Positions 24,326 through 36,787 of a DNA stretch of 64,000 nucleotides are shown here, in pieces. The notes under the pieces are model-generated. The model was not told where the DNA came from. It saw only the letters and a list, made by a program, of their open reading frames with translations, and ran no database searches. Numbering within the stretch: position 1 is the stretch's first letter; each line of letters begins with the position of its first letter. The DNA is from Spisula solida (Eukaryota; Mollusca; Bivalvia; Venerida; Mactridae). Where the stretch lies: positions 5,968,001 through 6,032,000 of the forward strand of contig OX365954.1 in NCBI GenBank assembly GCA_947247005.1. The letters run 5' to 3'. Made by a program: the position numbers and the translations under genes.

Positions 24326-25729
24326 TAGAGTCGGTAAGTTATATTAAAGCAGTCTGACACACTCCAAGAACGACAACAAGTGCTTAAAGATCACTATTCT
24401 TTAACTGTTTACTATACGACAGATTATCATTCTGTTATAGTTTAGAATACTCCCGTGATTTATGGGACAATACACACATATTTGTCTCACGTGTTGTAAT
24501 CATGTGACACCCAGTTTCATGCCAGTCACCTTGTCTAAATTTAATATTTATAGACAGTATCCATTTAATAGGTCATACGAAATTCCGTTAACAGTTTAAA
24601 TTAAAGTTATCGAGACACTCTGCAGAGGTAAAAATACATTAATATACTGGTATAATATATATAAACACGATTACGTGCATGCTACGACCTGGTATATAAC
24701 CACAATAAGTCTTATATTGACTTACGTAATATGAAATAGTAATATACACTGATATATGAAACTACATCTGAATTCATTTAATAGGGTGTGAACTGTAACC
24801 AATGAAACTAGGCTATTGATGATCTGAAAATAATGACTTATGCTACGGTCACAAAGCTCGTACGATATCCGTACGAATTTATTAACTCGTACGAGTTCAC
24901 AATTTTTGAAATCCTAACAGTATGTGTATGTTGGTAGCGTGTGGTCACAGCTCGTAAGGACCACGTACGATTTATTGTGATGAACTCGTACGATATCTCT
25001 ACGGGCATCGTAATATCCATTCGGACATCGCACGGAGTTCGTAGGTCAATCGGAGCTCGTAGATCGCTCGTAAGCTGCCCGTACGGTGGCCCAACGGTTT
25101 CCGCACGGTGCCCGTACGATGTCCGTGCGACAAGAATTGGTATATTCGGCAAAATTTTATTTTTTATTTTAAGACCCTGGTCACATTGATCGTACGAGCT
25201 CCGTGCGAGTAGATTTTCAGTCGAATTCTCGCGAGCTCGTGCGGAGTCCGTGCGGACATTGTTAACTCGTAAGAGCATCGTACGGATTATTTGAACTCGT
25301 AGAGGACTTGGGAGCTCGGTTTTCACCGAGCTCTGAGTTGTCTACGAGCTCGTAGAGATTTTTTGAAGTATATAACTCGCAAGGAAGCTGTCCTCGACAA
25401 TTTTTGTATTTATTATGTAGTAAGATGATTATAGAATGATTGCTGGTTCATGTCACATTTATATTTGCAAGGACAAATGCATAATAACCCTTTGACAGAC
25501 CCTGAAGTTCAGCCAGTTTCGCTATAACGTTTCGAATATTAGAACGAGAACATGTATATCATGAATATCACACGAAATGTATATCATTACCAAAAAGATT
25601 AAATGAATGCAATATAAATCCAAGTGTTTACAAATGTAGATGCATAGACAATGGTTTAATTTGTCGTAATGTGTACATATAAGTTCTATGCACGAGAATG
25701 ACGGAAATATCAATATCATACTCTGAGCG

Positions 25730-25964
25730 TGTGCGGATCTAGATGGGGTGGGGTCCGGATCCTGGAATTGTGATAAATTGTGGTCATCTTATACAATGAG
25801 AGGAGTACGTCTTGTGCGAGAGTCTAGTGGGTAAAATGTAGCTGGTGTGACCCCTCAACCTAGCAAGATCATGAAACGGACCCCTTCGAGTAAAATAACC
25901 GGTTGTACCCGATACAAAGAAGGGTCTGGACTGACCCCCTCCGTAAAAATGCTACATCCGCGCA
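25730..25964. mobile_element. Small MITE inside the foldback element
   Basis: TGTGCGGATCTAG at 25,730 is inverted, with two differences, as CTACATCCGCGCA at 25,952-25,964. Subterminal GGGGTGGGGTCCGGATCC and GGGTCTGGACTGACCCCCTC are also roughly inverted. The 235-bp element ends 11 bp before the DD37E transposon. No clear target duplication. Confidence 0.55.
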
Positions 25965-25975
25965 TATAATATATA

Positions 25976-27355
25976 AAGGGTGTAAAGATAGTTCGTTCCG
26001 ATCACAAATGTATTCATACATTTTTAAATATTTTACCTAGACTCGTAGAAATTGGTATGGTAGTACACCACTAAATTGTAAAAAATAACGAGTGATTTTC
26101 ACGACGTTGTGTTTGCACGCGCACCGTTGTCACGATAATAAAAAATGCGGAAGTAAACAACTGCTAGTACGATGCCGCCTGTAAATTCAAAATTAAAACA
26201 GCAGAATGGCCTCACAACAGAGCAAGAGCGTGCTCACATTTTAGCTTATAAGGATGCAGGATTATCAGATAAGGAAGTTGCCAAGAAGTTGACGAGGTCT
26301 GAGCGATGGGTTCGTAAATGGAAGCGTAGATTTGCCGAAGTCCGTAGCGTGAGTGATTTAACAAGGTCCGGACGTCCGTCGAAAATAGAGGGTAGGGTCA
26401 AGAAAGTGATCAACGGTGTGAAATATAAGCGTGGGAAATCAACTAGAAAACTTGAAAAACATCTTAAAGTGATTGGAGAAGAGGTATCTCTCACTTCTAT
26501 TCATACTTATTTAAGGAAATATAATAAATAAATATAGCCGTATAAGAGACAAAAATCTCAATTACTTACTGAAATTCAGATGAAGAAAAGATTGGCATTT
26601 GCGCGAAAATACCAACATCTACAACCTGCTGATTGGGAGAATTTTGTGTTCTCGGATGAGAGTACCAAGTACCTTTTCCATGTTCCAAATAAACTAAACG
26701 ATATAGTGTGGGGATCACAAGGGGAAAATGTACCTGACGTCACGTGCGTCAAGAAAAGTTCAAAATTTATGATATGGGGAGCTATGGGTGTCAGTGGATT
26801 GTCGCGCTTACACATTGTACCTAGTGGAAAGACAATAAATGCAGATTATTATATCAAACATATTCTTGAAAAGGAACTAAAACCTGCATTAAAGCGTTCA
26901 CATATTACTGGTAAAATTGATAAGAGACGACTGGTACCAGACATCAGAAATGTCGTTTTTCAACACGATGGGGCCACCCCTCATACTGCTGCTAAAACAC
27001 AGCAATGGTTGAGTGACAATATTAACAACTTCAGCAGTAAAGAGGAATGGTCTGGTAATTCTCCAGATCTGAATGTCATTGAAAATTTGTGGAGCATTCT
27101 TGACACAGAGGTGTATAAAGACTCCTCTCCACGTACCATGACTCAGTTACGACGTCGCCTGCGTCATACTTGGTGTAACATTTCCAAAAACCATCTCATT
27201 TCTTTGATTCATTCAATGCCATATCGTTTGAAAAATGTCATATGCAATAAAGGTGGTCTGTCAGGATATTGAATACAGAGTTTCATGAAAATATACCACA
27301 TTGTTGTTTATTTATTAGCATCTGACTAACCGGAACGAACTTTCTTTACACCCTT
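25976..27355 (+). mobile_element. Tc1/mariner (DD37E, ITm-type) transposon
   Basis: The 1,380-bp element has inverted ends AAGGGTGTAAAGATAGTTCG and CGAACTTTCTTTACACCCTT with one mismatch over 25 bp. TA target duplications sit exactly outside (25,974-25,975 and 27,356-27,357). It carries one transposase gene on the plus strand. It lies inside the foldback-like element and is therefore the younger insertion of the two. Confidence 0.95.
26172..27272 (+). pseudogene. DD37E transposase, two in-frame stops
   Basis: Cut-and-paste transposase of the Tc1/mariner superfamily. The N-terminal 119 codons hold two helix-turn-helix domains (about residues 15-55, with SDKEVAKKLTRSERWVRKW, and 70-117, with SGRPSK) that would bind the terminal repeats. 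The C-terminal part (from 26,580, same frame) has the catalytic core: Asp in FSDES, Asp in FQHDGATPHT, and Glu in SPDLNVIENLW, with 37 residues between the last two. That spacing marks the DD37E class first described in mosquitoes. A TAA at 26,529 and a TAG at 26,535 interrupt an otherwise open 367-codon frame. Length is normal for the family and the catalytic residues are intact, so loss of function looks recent. Confidence 0.93.
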
Positions 27356-27438
27356 TACAAATTGCATTCCTTTTGAACAACTCCCTATCCACTCAGTTAA
27401 ACTGTTGAATTACAACGATAAAGATACCTCCAAATGTA

Positions 27439-27642
27439 ATGTGTGTTACTAAGGGGAAAGGGAAGGGGAAGGACATAAAGAGAAAATACGAGGTAGAATG
27501 TGAAACACAGGAAAAACAGGAGGAGGACTCGATGGAGTGTATCGAGGAATCGACAGCTACTTTTTTCGAAGCTCATATTTTTAGGGAGATGAAAGTTATA
27601 AAAACAAACAACGAAGGGATTTTGAATTGTCTCAATTTTTAA
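27439..27642 (+). CDS. Small Lys/Glu-rich ORF in foldback interior
   Basis: This 67-codon frame opens with a Lys-Gly run and is followed by acidic residues and Met. It lies between the DD37E transposon and the right arm of the foldback-like element. It could be a leftover of that element's own protein, but I recognise no domain, and chance is possible. Confidence 0.2.
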   Translation: MCVTKGKGKGKDIKRKYEVECETQEKQEEDSMECIEESTATFFEAHIFREMKVIKTNNEGILNCLNF

Positions 27643-28792
27643 AACGTTGAATTAGATAGTGTGATGTTTTCGCAAACTACCCAGCAGTTCGCGGTGTTGG
27701 TCTGCTAAACCCAACATTCTAGGAACTTTATGAAACTTTGATATGTTTATAAATATATTCGATGTTTGCTGTTATGGAAACAGGATTTATTACATCTTGA
27801 CGTCTTAGCAATGCGATGGTCAAAACGGAATTCCATAAATATGCTGCAAAAGTTTAGATATTTCCCGATGCTATCATTTTTGACTGACGGCACTGCTAAC
27901 GACTATAAAAGGAAAATGGAACGGGTTGTTATACTAGTATTGATGGTTTGTCCGAAAAGTTGATCCTGACGATAATAGTCGTATATTTAACGGATCGATA
28001 TATGGTACATCGTGTGCTGCAAATGAATTAGTCTCAGTCGTTGCGGCTCCATTCCACACGACATGGTGACAGTACTGCGAAGAATTTGCTGTTTACTTCT
28101 CTTTTTATACCACTTTTAATCACACGACAAGCCGTACGGAGCTCGTCCGTACGATGTCTTTAATATCGTACGGATATCGTACGTTGACCGTACGAGTTGA
28201 ATGCTATTGACAAACCTTGCGAATTTGCATATCCGTACGGACATCGTGCGTCGTTAGCACGATACTTGTACGAGTTCTCCATAGCTCGCGCGGTGTCTGT
28301 ACGGGCCTCGTGCGAGATACTACCGACTTGAAATTTTTCTACGAGCTCGTAGATAACTCTGGAGCTCGGTGAAACATTTTTATCAAGTCGCCGAGTCCCG
28401 TACGAGTTAGGAAAATTCGTACGATGCTCGTACGAGTTTCGATATCCGCACGCCCCGCACGGACGCCGTGCGAGTTCGCAAAAATCAACTCGCGAGGAGC
28501 TCGTAAGTAGCTCGTAGGGCAAATGTGACCGTAGCATAAATATCGACAATATCGTTTTACATTCGTGAACTGTGCAGATGTTTACCCATAAACAACCTCA
28601 GCTCCTCAGGTTTTGTTTTATGAGTTTTATGGGTAAGCATTGTGGTGTTAATGCGGAATCCCTCGCATCAATTGAAGGACAACATATAGCATGATGTGTT
28701 TGCAAACCGGTCGCAAAAGCTCTAATTTCAAGACATTTATACTAAACTTCTATTTTATTAAATATTTCAGTCACGATTTGTACTCCGATATA

Positions 28793-29768
28793 CACTTAAC
28801 GGCACTTCTAACGCTACCCTTAGATTTTCCGTGATATCTCCTAAACCTTTCGAGGTGACCTCATCAAATTTTCACCCGACTGAGTTTGATGCATGTGCAT
28901 GTTACCACACTAGTCAATTTAGAAATTAATGCATATGAAAAATCGCGGTTAAGGCGTAATTTACGTCACCCGAATTTCAAAAGTCACAAAATTAAACAGC
29001 GTATTTATTAAGGATAAACTTAGTATTTTCAATTTTTATTTCATTACTCACGGTTTTAAATGTTATATAACGCGTGTACACAATAAACATATTCAAGAAC
29101 GTCATCTAAGTTGCAACTAGGTAGCAGTTGGTAAGCAAAACCGCCTCAAAATAAACGCCTTTTCTGAATAAAAAAACCAATACGTTCGATATAAACGTTA
29201 AACCTGGTGGAGAGCTTCATTTTTTGTAATTGAAAGGTAAAATACACATCATTTCTAAACATCCAATATGTAAAAGTATGCAAATTTAGAATTAAATTTA
29301 ATCAGTTTGATATCTTTTGTGGTCACCATTAGTTCTAATTTCAAGTTGAGCTCAACTCCCTTAACTCGCAGGAATCGTATTGTCTCAACATTCTCTTTGG
29401 AATAACGGTTATCACTAGCTTTCGTAGCAAAAACAAACGTCATTTTATTAACTAGTCGGTTGGTGTACAGCGTAAATAATCATCTAAGACATGATAGATT
29501 TAAAGCTTGATAATATCAACCATTTTAGGAAGCAAGCACATCTTCAGCGCAAATAACAACCCGGTGACAGCCATCGCGGGCAAATTTGTGACTTTCAATA
29601 TTAGGTTTTTTTCAGTTGAAGACGTGTCTTACAATAGTCTAATAGCCGATTGTCAGAACAAGGGTCAAGAATTGTTGTTCAACTGTGCAAGATTTCATGA
29701 CAATCCATATAGCAGTTTTAAAGAAAACTGACATATATTAAAGGTAGCGTTAGAAGTGCCGTTAAGTG
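28793..29768. mobile_element. TA-flanked MITE, 976 bp, perfect 26-bp TIRs
   Basis: CACTTAACGGCACTTCTAAC, extending to 26 bp, starts at 28,793 and is exactly inverted at 29,743-29,768. TA lies outside both ends (28,791-28,792 and 29,769-29,770). No transposase ORF. The flanks join as ...TACTCCGA then GGTTTATTT, which resembles the uninterrupted segmental copy 1 at about 9,560-9,572, supporting the boundaries. Confidence 0.85.
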
Positions 29769-29770
29769 TA

Positions 29771-32700
29771 GCTGCGGTTTATTTCTAATAACAAAATAAA
29801 TGTACTGAAAGAGAATTTCTGAAACTAATAAATACAAATAGTTTTTGTTCAGAGAAAAAGAAGGTCTCCAGCCCGTCCTTTGCAACATTAAAGGATCATA
29901 TTCTGTACCCAGATTCAATCTTAATAAACATATCATGAAAGTGACTATGACCCAAATTATTTCTGATTTCGAAAATGACATGACATGTCAATCATTAAAT
30001 AGTTTCTCCGTATGAAATACGTATACTCAACAAATGTTCTAAATTCAAGTTTTTTTAATTGTCAAGTGGATTTTTTTCAAAATTGCAATCATTTAAGAAC
30101 TACATTACGAACACTTTGTAAGGTACAGTGCACGCATTGGTTAAACGGCACTGGTTTGCTTAATTTTTAAGCTATGCAATGAGATAAATACTGTTGTTGT
30201 TTTTTTATATTTATGTTGCCTGATTATGATGCACTCAACGACATATAATAAAACAACTATAGATGTCTATTTGGAACATTTGCATATAATGCATATCTCT
30301 TAAAGTATAAGTCATCCATGATTTTATTTGTTCACATATGCGTATAGGCAAACATGGTATAATGTGATTTAGACCCACTAGGGAACAGCACCAGTACGAG
30401 CTGTGTTATGATACGCGTGTTCTAGTAATAGCTTTCATATATTATGCTCCACATTTGATATTTCCATTAATAAAAATTGTATATCCATTGTTAATACAAG
30501 ACTAATTTTTGATACAATGCATCAAAAGACGACGCGAAAGTTTTTGAAGCCTATTATGTTAACTAGGGTTTTTAATGGGACCTGTTAGAGTAAATTGGGA
30601 ACAAACTATCTCTTTATTAGCTCAACTGACTAAATTTCTGATCCCATGATTGAATTTGGACCGCATTTAATAAATCAGAACATTCATTCAACAGTATGAT
30701 ACACTTTATTAGTACTACATGACACTACTTTAAAAAGCCTTTTTAATCTCACATTTCGTGAATACCTGAAAAGGGTACGCCATAATAATTAATATCATTT
30801 ATATAATTATGTATGTAAGAAAGTTAAATAAGATATTTTTTGGATAAAAACATTTTACCATTTCTACATTATCCAAAACTCATACGGCCTATTTCAATAT
30901 ACAACATATCTAAAATAAACTTTCTCTATATACGGCAAGGCAAGCTCCTTAAACAGCGTAACGGAATAGGAGATTACTGCGTAGACTTTGCGAAACCAAA
31001 CGGATTACGGGACACGGGGTTTTAATATTTACAGACACGAGATCGCCGGAATTTGGCGAAAACATGTTGAACTCTCGGCCTAATTCTTAAGGAAAATACA
31101 ACTCTGTCGATAGTGACTTTTGTACATGTGTGTTTGTACGAGTTGTTTCCCTTTACATCAGAAAATCGATAAACATCCCCAGTTTATATAAACAAGACTA
31201 GTTTGGTTGTTATTAGTTGATTATACATATATCCGAACATAAATGACAAAAATATATCGTTAATATATTTTATAACAATTATTTTGCGTTTCGGTGGTTT
31301 TGTCTTGATTCGACCCTTGTTTAATCGAACACAAGTACTCTCGTGGATCGGCCGTGAAATATCGCAATTTTCTAATTAACGTCATTTTATTAATGCTGGT
31401 GTTATTTCAGATATTTTACATATTTAGACACTATAGAGTTTCATCTTTATAATGATGTAAGGATATAGATAATTGAATTGAAAATTGGGCCAAGAATTCG
31501 AACAAGATCGCATAGGACCGGGGAATACACATTCTCAGTCCACTGGATGGCTTTCTGTTTTAAATTGAATAACTTGTGGCCATGCGTAATGCATTGTTCG
31601 TTCATTGTTATTACAGTTTTCCCATTGTACAGCATTGTAGGAATTAAATAAAAGCAATAGTCGCTGATTTATGAATGTATTCAAATGTTATATTATCGCA
31701 TGGACACATTTTGATTATCGTTCCTATATATTAGACGACACGTGGAAACGCGTCGTCAATAATGTTTCATGTTTTACATGAGGCTGTTTGGTTAGGGGGC
31801 ATGACCACATTATTCACTTGAGTTAATTTGGCCACTGTGTCTTTTTGTGAACTGTGTTCATTTTGTATGTGCTCTTCTGCGAGTTAGTTGTCCAGCATAT
31901 GAATGCATCTTCGTTTCTTTCAAATGTGCATGTACACTGCATCTGTAGAAGGTTATTTGTGGGTCGTCCGTTTTAGTGTTCGTGTCGTTTGGCTCATGCT
32001 CCGGATTACTTTGACTGACTGAGGCGGCTGCTATCGGAGTGGGATATCGTTTTTTGTAGCTGTTCAGTATTTCGATCTGCTTTTTCTGACGAGTGCTGCA
32101 TTCCTTGTCCGATTATTATTATATTTTATCTTTATGTAACATTATTTAGGTGTTAATTTAATGACTTCTACATGTTCTATTATGTTTACTACGTATCGAA
32201 GCTGAGTAATATTGAGTTTTTTTTTCTGATTGTACACATTGTTTGAACATTAGTCTTTTATTATGTCATTGGCTGTAGAGATGCAGATTGTTTTTTATCA
32301 TTGGAAACATTTCTGAAAGATGTATACTCACGTTACTATACCTTATTAAATTCCACATTGTAGCAATTTCCACACCATAGCGTCACATCAGATTTGTACT
32401 CATTGCACATGTCATCGAATTTAGAGACGTCTTCTACTTTATTAAAGAATAATGTCATTGTTAATTATACGCATTGCAGTGTGTTTTATTGACAGTAAAC
32501 GGTAAATAGAGCTATGGTTTGTGTATCAAATTTACTGTCAACCTACCGATCGGCTCATTTACTTACAATTCATGGCCGTCCTAGTCTTAACAACAAATAC
32601 ATCTAACAGCATTAGTCTTTGACAAATTATTCTGGCTGGGAGACATTTGTCACGATAAATCGAATTGAAATTTGGGGTGATAATTGTCTGTGTTTTGTTA

Positions 32701-34270
32701 CAAAGCCTAAATGTAAATACAATAATGAATTTAATAGGCATTCGGCGTTTAATTGTTGTTATTCGTTATAATTAAACAGCGCACATCAATATTGTTAATC
32801 AGATAAAAACGAAGAGCTGCTCGTTTACAATTTATTTAAAAAGACGAAGCATGTGCATGAATCATCTGCAATCATTGAGCCAGTAAACCAAGGACACTCA
32901 ATATTCACCGATTAAATCAACGAACCCAAGTAACCAACTGCGGATTTGCTGGATTCAGTGTTCAATTCCTGTAAGGCTTTTGTTTAAGATTTTTTATTAA
33001 GAAGACAAACGATGCGTTATATTTCATATCCTCTGACTAAAACTGATACTACACTGCTTCACCGGAGGGAATATCATACGAATCATGTAGTTTATTTTAA
33101 CATACACTTCTGCTGTGTCGTTTAACTACTGCTGTGTCGTTTAACTACATGAATTTTAAGTTCTATCAATAAAAAAATTAAATGTTATTCGTGTTTGGTG
33201 GTTTCTTTCTATTTTCGATAAGTTCTATCAAAAAAATATCAAAGCAGTCAACCAGTTCAAAATTTCTCAATACTTTAATATAATGACAAGGATTGCAACG
33301 CATCCCCCGTCCAAACTGAAACCCGGTAGCCAGTGCTAACAAAATAAAATAATCAAAATAAAAAAGACACACGCGGTCAAGTTAGCTCGTTCGACGAAGA
33401 ATAATTATATGCATCTGATACAATTGACAATATTCACTTTCGCCAGATTTTACAAGATATATTCGTTACTTCCTTCACAATATGTCAATATCTATTACAC
33501 CGTCGGTTCCATTTGTTGTCGTTACGAAACCACAGCTTCGTACAAGTAATACATACATTTGAAAGGGGTTAGGGTGGACGAGTTAGATTTGCAACGAAAG
33601 GGCTACTAAGTTTTAAATAAATACGCGTTATTAATGTGTATTTGTTGATCAACGCCAAGGGTAAATGAAGTACATTATAATGATAACTTTATTGTATCCA
33701 CCAAATTTCAAATTGAAGCAAAACGCTTTTGAAAATGCCCTATCGCACTGTAGAATCGCTAAATGCACGTTATCTGTTTATACAAAGTGCGAGTTACTCA
33801 TTGTTTATTTTACATTTATCTCCAACTTTGATCAGTGCACGAGTTTATCGTGCGCAATTTTGGACCAAATTGGAACGTACGGGGATTCCCGTACAGACTC
33901 AGCTCCGTGGCGTGGTTTGTAACGACAATGAATGGAAATGACGATGTACTATATATTGAACTTTTTAAATTGGATACATATACTTTTTCTTCGCCGATGG
34001 AGCTATGTTAATCACATGTGTGTGTCTTTTATTTTGTTACCACTGGCTGCGGGATTCCATTTTTAGGGGAACGCATTGCGCTCCGTGTCATTATATTTCT
34101 GTATAGAGAGATTTTGAAAGAGTCGACAGCTATAATATTTCATTGATAAAACTTCAAATTCCCGTGGTTAAACCAAATGTCACAAAGTTCACCGATATAT
34201 GACTGAATACAATATAATCTCAATTATTGTTCCCCATTTTATTCTAGGAAATAAAATACTAAGGTAACTG
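29771..34270. other. Long AT-rich intergenic stretch, no gene recognised
   Basis: No ORF here shows a recognisable domain. Minor landmarks: a diverged relative of the 211-bp repeat family near 32,085-32,120 (GAGTGCTGCATTCC), and a 19-bp tandem doublet CTGCTGTGTCGTTTAACTA at about 33,110-33,147. A slightly GC-richer patch with open plus frames lies at 33,660-33,940 but has no recognisable motif. Confidence 0.5.
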
Positions 34271-34277
34271 TTTAATA

Positions 34278-34330
34278 CGAGGGGTTATCCAAACTTACGC
34301 GGACATTTGCTCTTAAAAGTTTATTTTAAG
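34278..34330 (+). repeat. Single mariner-like terminal sequence
   Basis: CGAGGGGTTATCCAAACTTA, preceded by TA, looks like the terminus of a mariner-type MITE and is related to the inverted right end of the element at 4,002-4,954. I could not find the matching opposite end nearby, so this may be a truncated copy. Confidence 0.4.
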
Positions 34331-35242
34331 TCATATCGGTATAAAACAAAATGCGACGTTAATCTATTAGTTTCATTTTATAAAATTCATTCCATTAATT
34401 TTATAAAATACCCATTACATCGACAGTAATACGCTACCGTAGCAACAGAAAATTAGTTAAAGAAATTATTAAATTTCTGATGTAGATGATTTTAAGTCGG
34501 ACGTGAATATATGTCACGATGGAAACACAGAGACAGTTAACAACATTTATCATAAATTGGAATATGAAATTTCTTCTATTTGATGATATACATGCACCCA
34601 TAAAGCTGATGCACAATAAAAATGCTCAACTTCCATATATGAGCGGAAAACTGCGGAAGGCAATTTATCAAGAAATTGCTTACCATAAGTTTATTAAGTT
34701 CAATTCCTAAGCTTTTTGAACAATATAGGAAGTGCAGACATTGTGTTACTAAATTAAGCGTAATTACATGTATACTAATTTCCAGGGAAGATGCATGGGT
34801 GAAAGCAAGTCATGTGATATGTGAAATACAGTTACACATATCTTTCAAAGTATTTCAAATTATTCTACCAACTGTGTTGTGTTTTTTTACTCCAACTATC
34901 CAATCACAACATCCTCAATTGACGTTCAGTCGTTTATGTATACGCTTTGAATACCATATAAGTATATGCCAATGTTTTTAATGTTTATGTATTGCATATA
35001 TAATTATACAGTTTATTCAAGAAATTAAGGCATAATGCTCATGACCAGTAATGTGTAATGTGAACTGGAATCATTCATGAACGGTCGTATCGTATTTTCT
35101 ACAATTTTCGTAATATGTATTATCATCATACATGATACGGTCACCTGTGGTGAAGTTTCAACGCGAGTCTTCGCGCAAAGAATTTTCATGTGGTACTAAT
35201 GAAACAGTCAATATTTTGCCCGCCCGGGGCGCGGCGGGCGAC

Positions 35243-35495
35243 ACAGGGGGAATTAGACCTTTTCAATTGTTTATGTCTAAATCCCCACCCAGGAGACAAT
35301 GCTTACTGTTTAAATCCCCACCATGGGACATAAATTTCCCTCCGGGTGTTTTAATAAAAACACGAATTAATGTATCACTGTCGTCTTTCGCGGTGTCGAA
35401 ATTTCCGGACGAAAGTCTATTCCCCGGGACTCGGAGTCGATAAGGTCGTCCAAATCCCACCTGTTAGGAAGATTCGTCTGTCTAATTCCCCCTGT
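35243..35495. mobile_element. Short element with 16-bp inverted ends beside a GC island
   Basis: ACAGGGGGAATTAGAC at 35,243 is exactly inverted at 35,480-35,495. The interior repeats AAATCCCCACC twice. A very GC-rich block (GCCCGCCCGGGGCGCGGCGG) abuts the left end at 35,219-35,239. The overlapping 103-codon plus frame and 65-codon minus frame have no recognisable domain. No clean target duplication. Confidence 0.5.
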
Positions 35496-35955
35496 ATCAA
35501 CGCATTACATTGAATGGTGCTTAAATCTCAAACGAATCGGTCACGGAAAATTGAGAGTCGGCTATCAGGTCCAAAAGCACTAATATACAAAATGATCACA
35601 AATATCAACACTTACTTTCCGAAGAAGATTGTCAACCGATTTCTGCAGTTCTTTTGAATATCGTCCAACATTTACATTTAATTTAAGTTAAAATCCCTTT
35701 TGTATTACGTTTACCGCTCTACAGTCTTCTAAGAATATCGCCTGTAAAGCGCTTTATAATTGGTTTTTTTCAGCAAGTTGTTCTAGTTGATGCATACGTG
35801 GATCAGAAGATGCCATGTTGTCGATTATATAGAGGATATTTGTTGATTTTGGTGTAAGATCGAATTTTAATTCACCGAGTGATCACAGAAAATCAATATA
35901 TTCACGAGTGACTTAGCCACGAATGAAAATTTAATTTTCCAAGATCACGAGTGTG

Positions 35956-36107
35956 AAAAGTACGATAGTGAAAACACGATAGTACGATGATGAAAACACG
36001 AAAGTACGATAGTGTAAAGTCGATATTATTTCGTGTTTAACTCTCGTACTATTGACCTTTTACTATCGTACTTTTGACTTTTCACTATCGTGCTTTCACT
36101 ATCGTAC
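35956..36107. repeat. Palindromic ACTATCGTAC repeat cluster
   Basis: The left half repeats GTACGATAGTG and CACGATAGTACGAT; the right half repeats its complement CACTATCGTAC. Together they can fold into a long imperfect hairpin with a short AT-rich loop near 36,020-36,030. Not coding. Confidence 0.75.
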
Positions 36108-36192
36108 CATAGAAGTCATGTGACCACACGTGACATCGGGCGTTTTCATTTTTTATATAACTGAAAATGTATGTTTGATGATTTATAATGTA

Positions 36193-36412
36193 CAGGGTGT
36201 TAAAAAAGTCTGTTCTCAAAGTTTAAGTTTAAATACTCATTTTTCTGACATCAGAAGAATGTAAAATGTTCAGGTTGAATTCCAGTGCGGTCTACCACTG
36301 TTCTAATCATTCAATGACCCCATTGGAGTAAAAAATTAATATTGTACACTGCGTACATAGCTCAGAAAAATAGTAATAATTTAAATTTTGAGAACAAACA
36401 TTTTTAACACTT
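36193..36412. mobile_element. Short MITE with about 55-bp inverted arms
   Basis: Left CAGGGTGTTAAAAAAGTCTG followed by TTCTCAAAGTTTAA pairs with right ...AAATTTTGAGAACAAACATTTTTAACAC. The left end is preceded by TA; the outermost bases of the right end are lost. There is no coding content. Confidence 0.6.
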
Positions 36413-36787
36413 TTTTTCAAACTTTTTTGTGATATTTATGTATTGTTAGTGATTGGATGAGCACTTGACTTGGTGTGTTTTATTTTATGTCTAATACATC
36501 CAACTAGAAATCCAGATCTATATATGTTTGTGTTCACTCGGACAAAGATTTAACGACATATGAACTACATTTCCTGAATGAGAGTTGGAACTCTCACTTC
36601 TGAGTGTTCCTATACTCGCACCCTTACCTCCTAAGGTTCCATAATTTATATTTACCTGTGAGAGTTCCAACTCCAGCACTCAATTACGTGGGTTCAAACT
36701 CACAACCATCATAATCATTGTATTCCAATAAAAATCGATAGTATGATAGTGAAGTTAGTCTGATTGTTGCTGTCGTGCAACTCGCTG

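Larger units (their letters stand above)
24838..28539. mobile_element. Foldback-like element with CGTACG-rich arms
   Basis: A 16-bp exact terminal inverted repeat, TTATGCTACGGTCACA, lies at 24,838-24,853 and inverted at 28,524-28,539. Inside each end is a long imperfect arm (about 24,838-25,385 and 28,120-28,539) made of variants of CTCGTACGA and CGTACG, so both strands have open frames by symmetry. A second internal end-like motif, CCTGGTCACATTGATCGTAC, at about 25,173 suggests nested or tandem ends. The middle contains a 235-bp MITE and a complete DD37E transposon. Target duplication is unclear (TTA versus TAA, or a weak 9-bp match). The superfamily is unassigned. Confidence 0.75.
11490..28800 (+). 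repeat. Segmental duplication, copy 2 (expanded)
   Basis: It is collinear with 960-9,570 through the anchors listed for copy 1. It is about twice as long because of later insertions: the pearl-like element at 12.9 kb, the MITEs at 16.2 and 23.3 kb, the LINE remnant at 18.5 kb and the foldback element with its nested transposon at 24.8-28.5 kb. Copy 1 lacks these at the matching places. The stretch 15.2-19.6 kb has no clear partner in copy 1 and is either inserted or too diverged to follow by eye. Confidence 0.75.

Noticed and set aside
24838..25326. 162-codon minus ORF and the opposing plus ORF, and the similar 129-codon ORF at 28,160-28,549
   Set aside because: They come from the palindromic CGTACG arms, which are open on both strands because of sequence symmetry; the peptides are low-complexity Arg/Tyr/Ser repeats.
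34995..35040. Possible 3' tail of a LINE (AGTTTATTCAAGAAA, resembling 49,376)
   Set aside because: The match is about 15 bases with no coding remnant beside it; too short to annotate as an element.
35132..35443. 103-codon plus ORF in the GC-rich patch
   Set aside because: It overlaps the inverted-repeat element at 35,243-35,495 and shows no domain.
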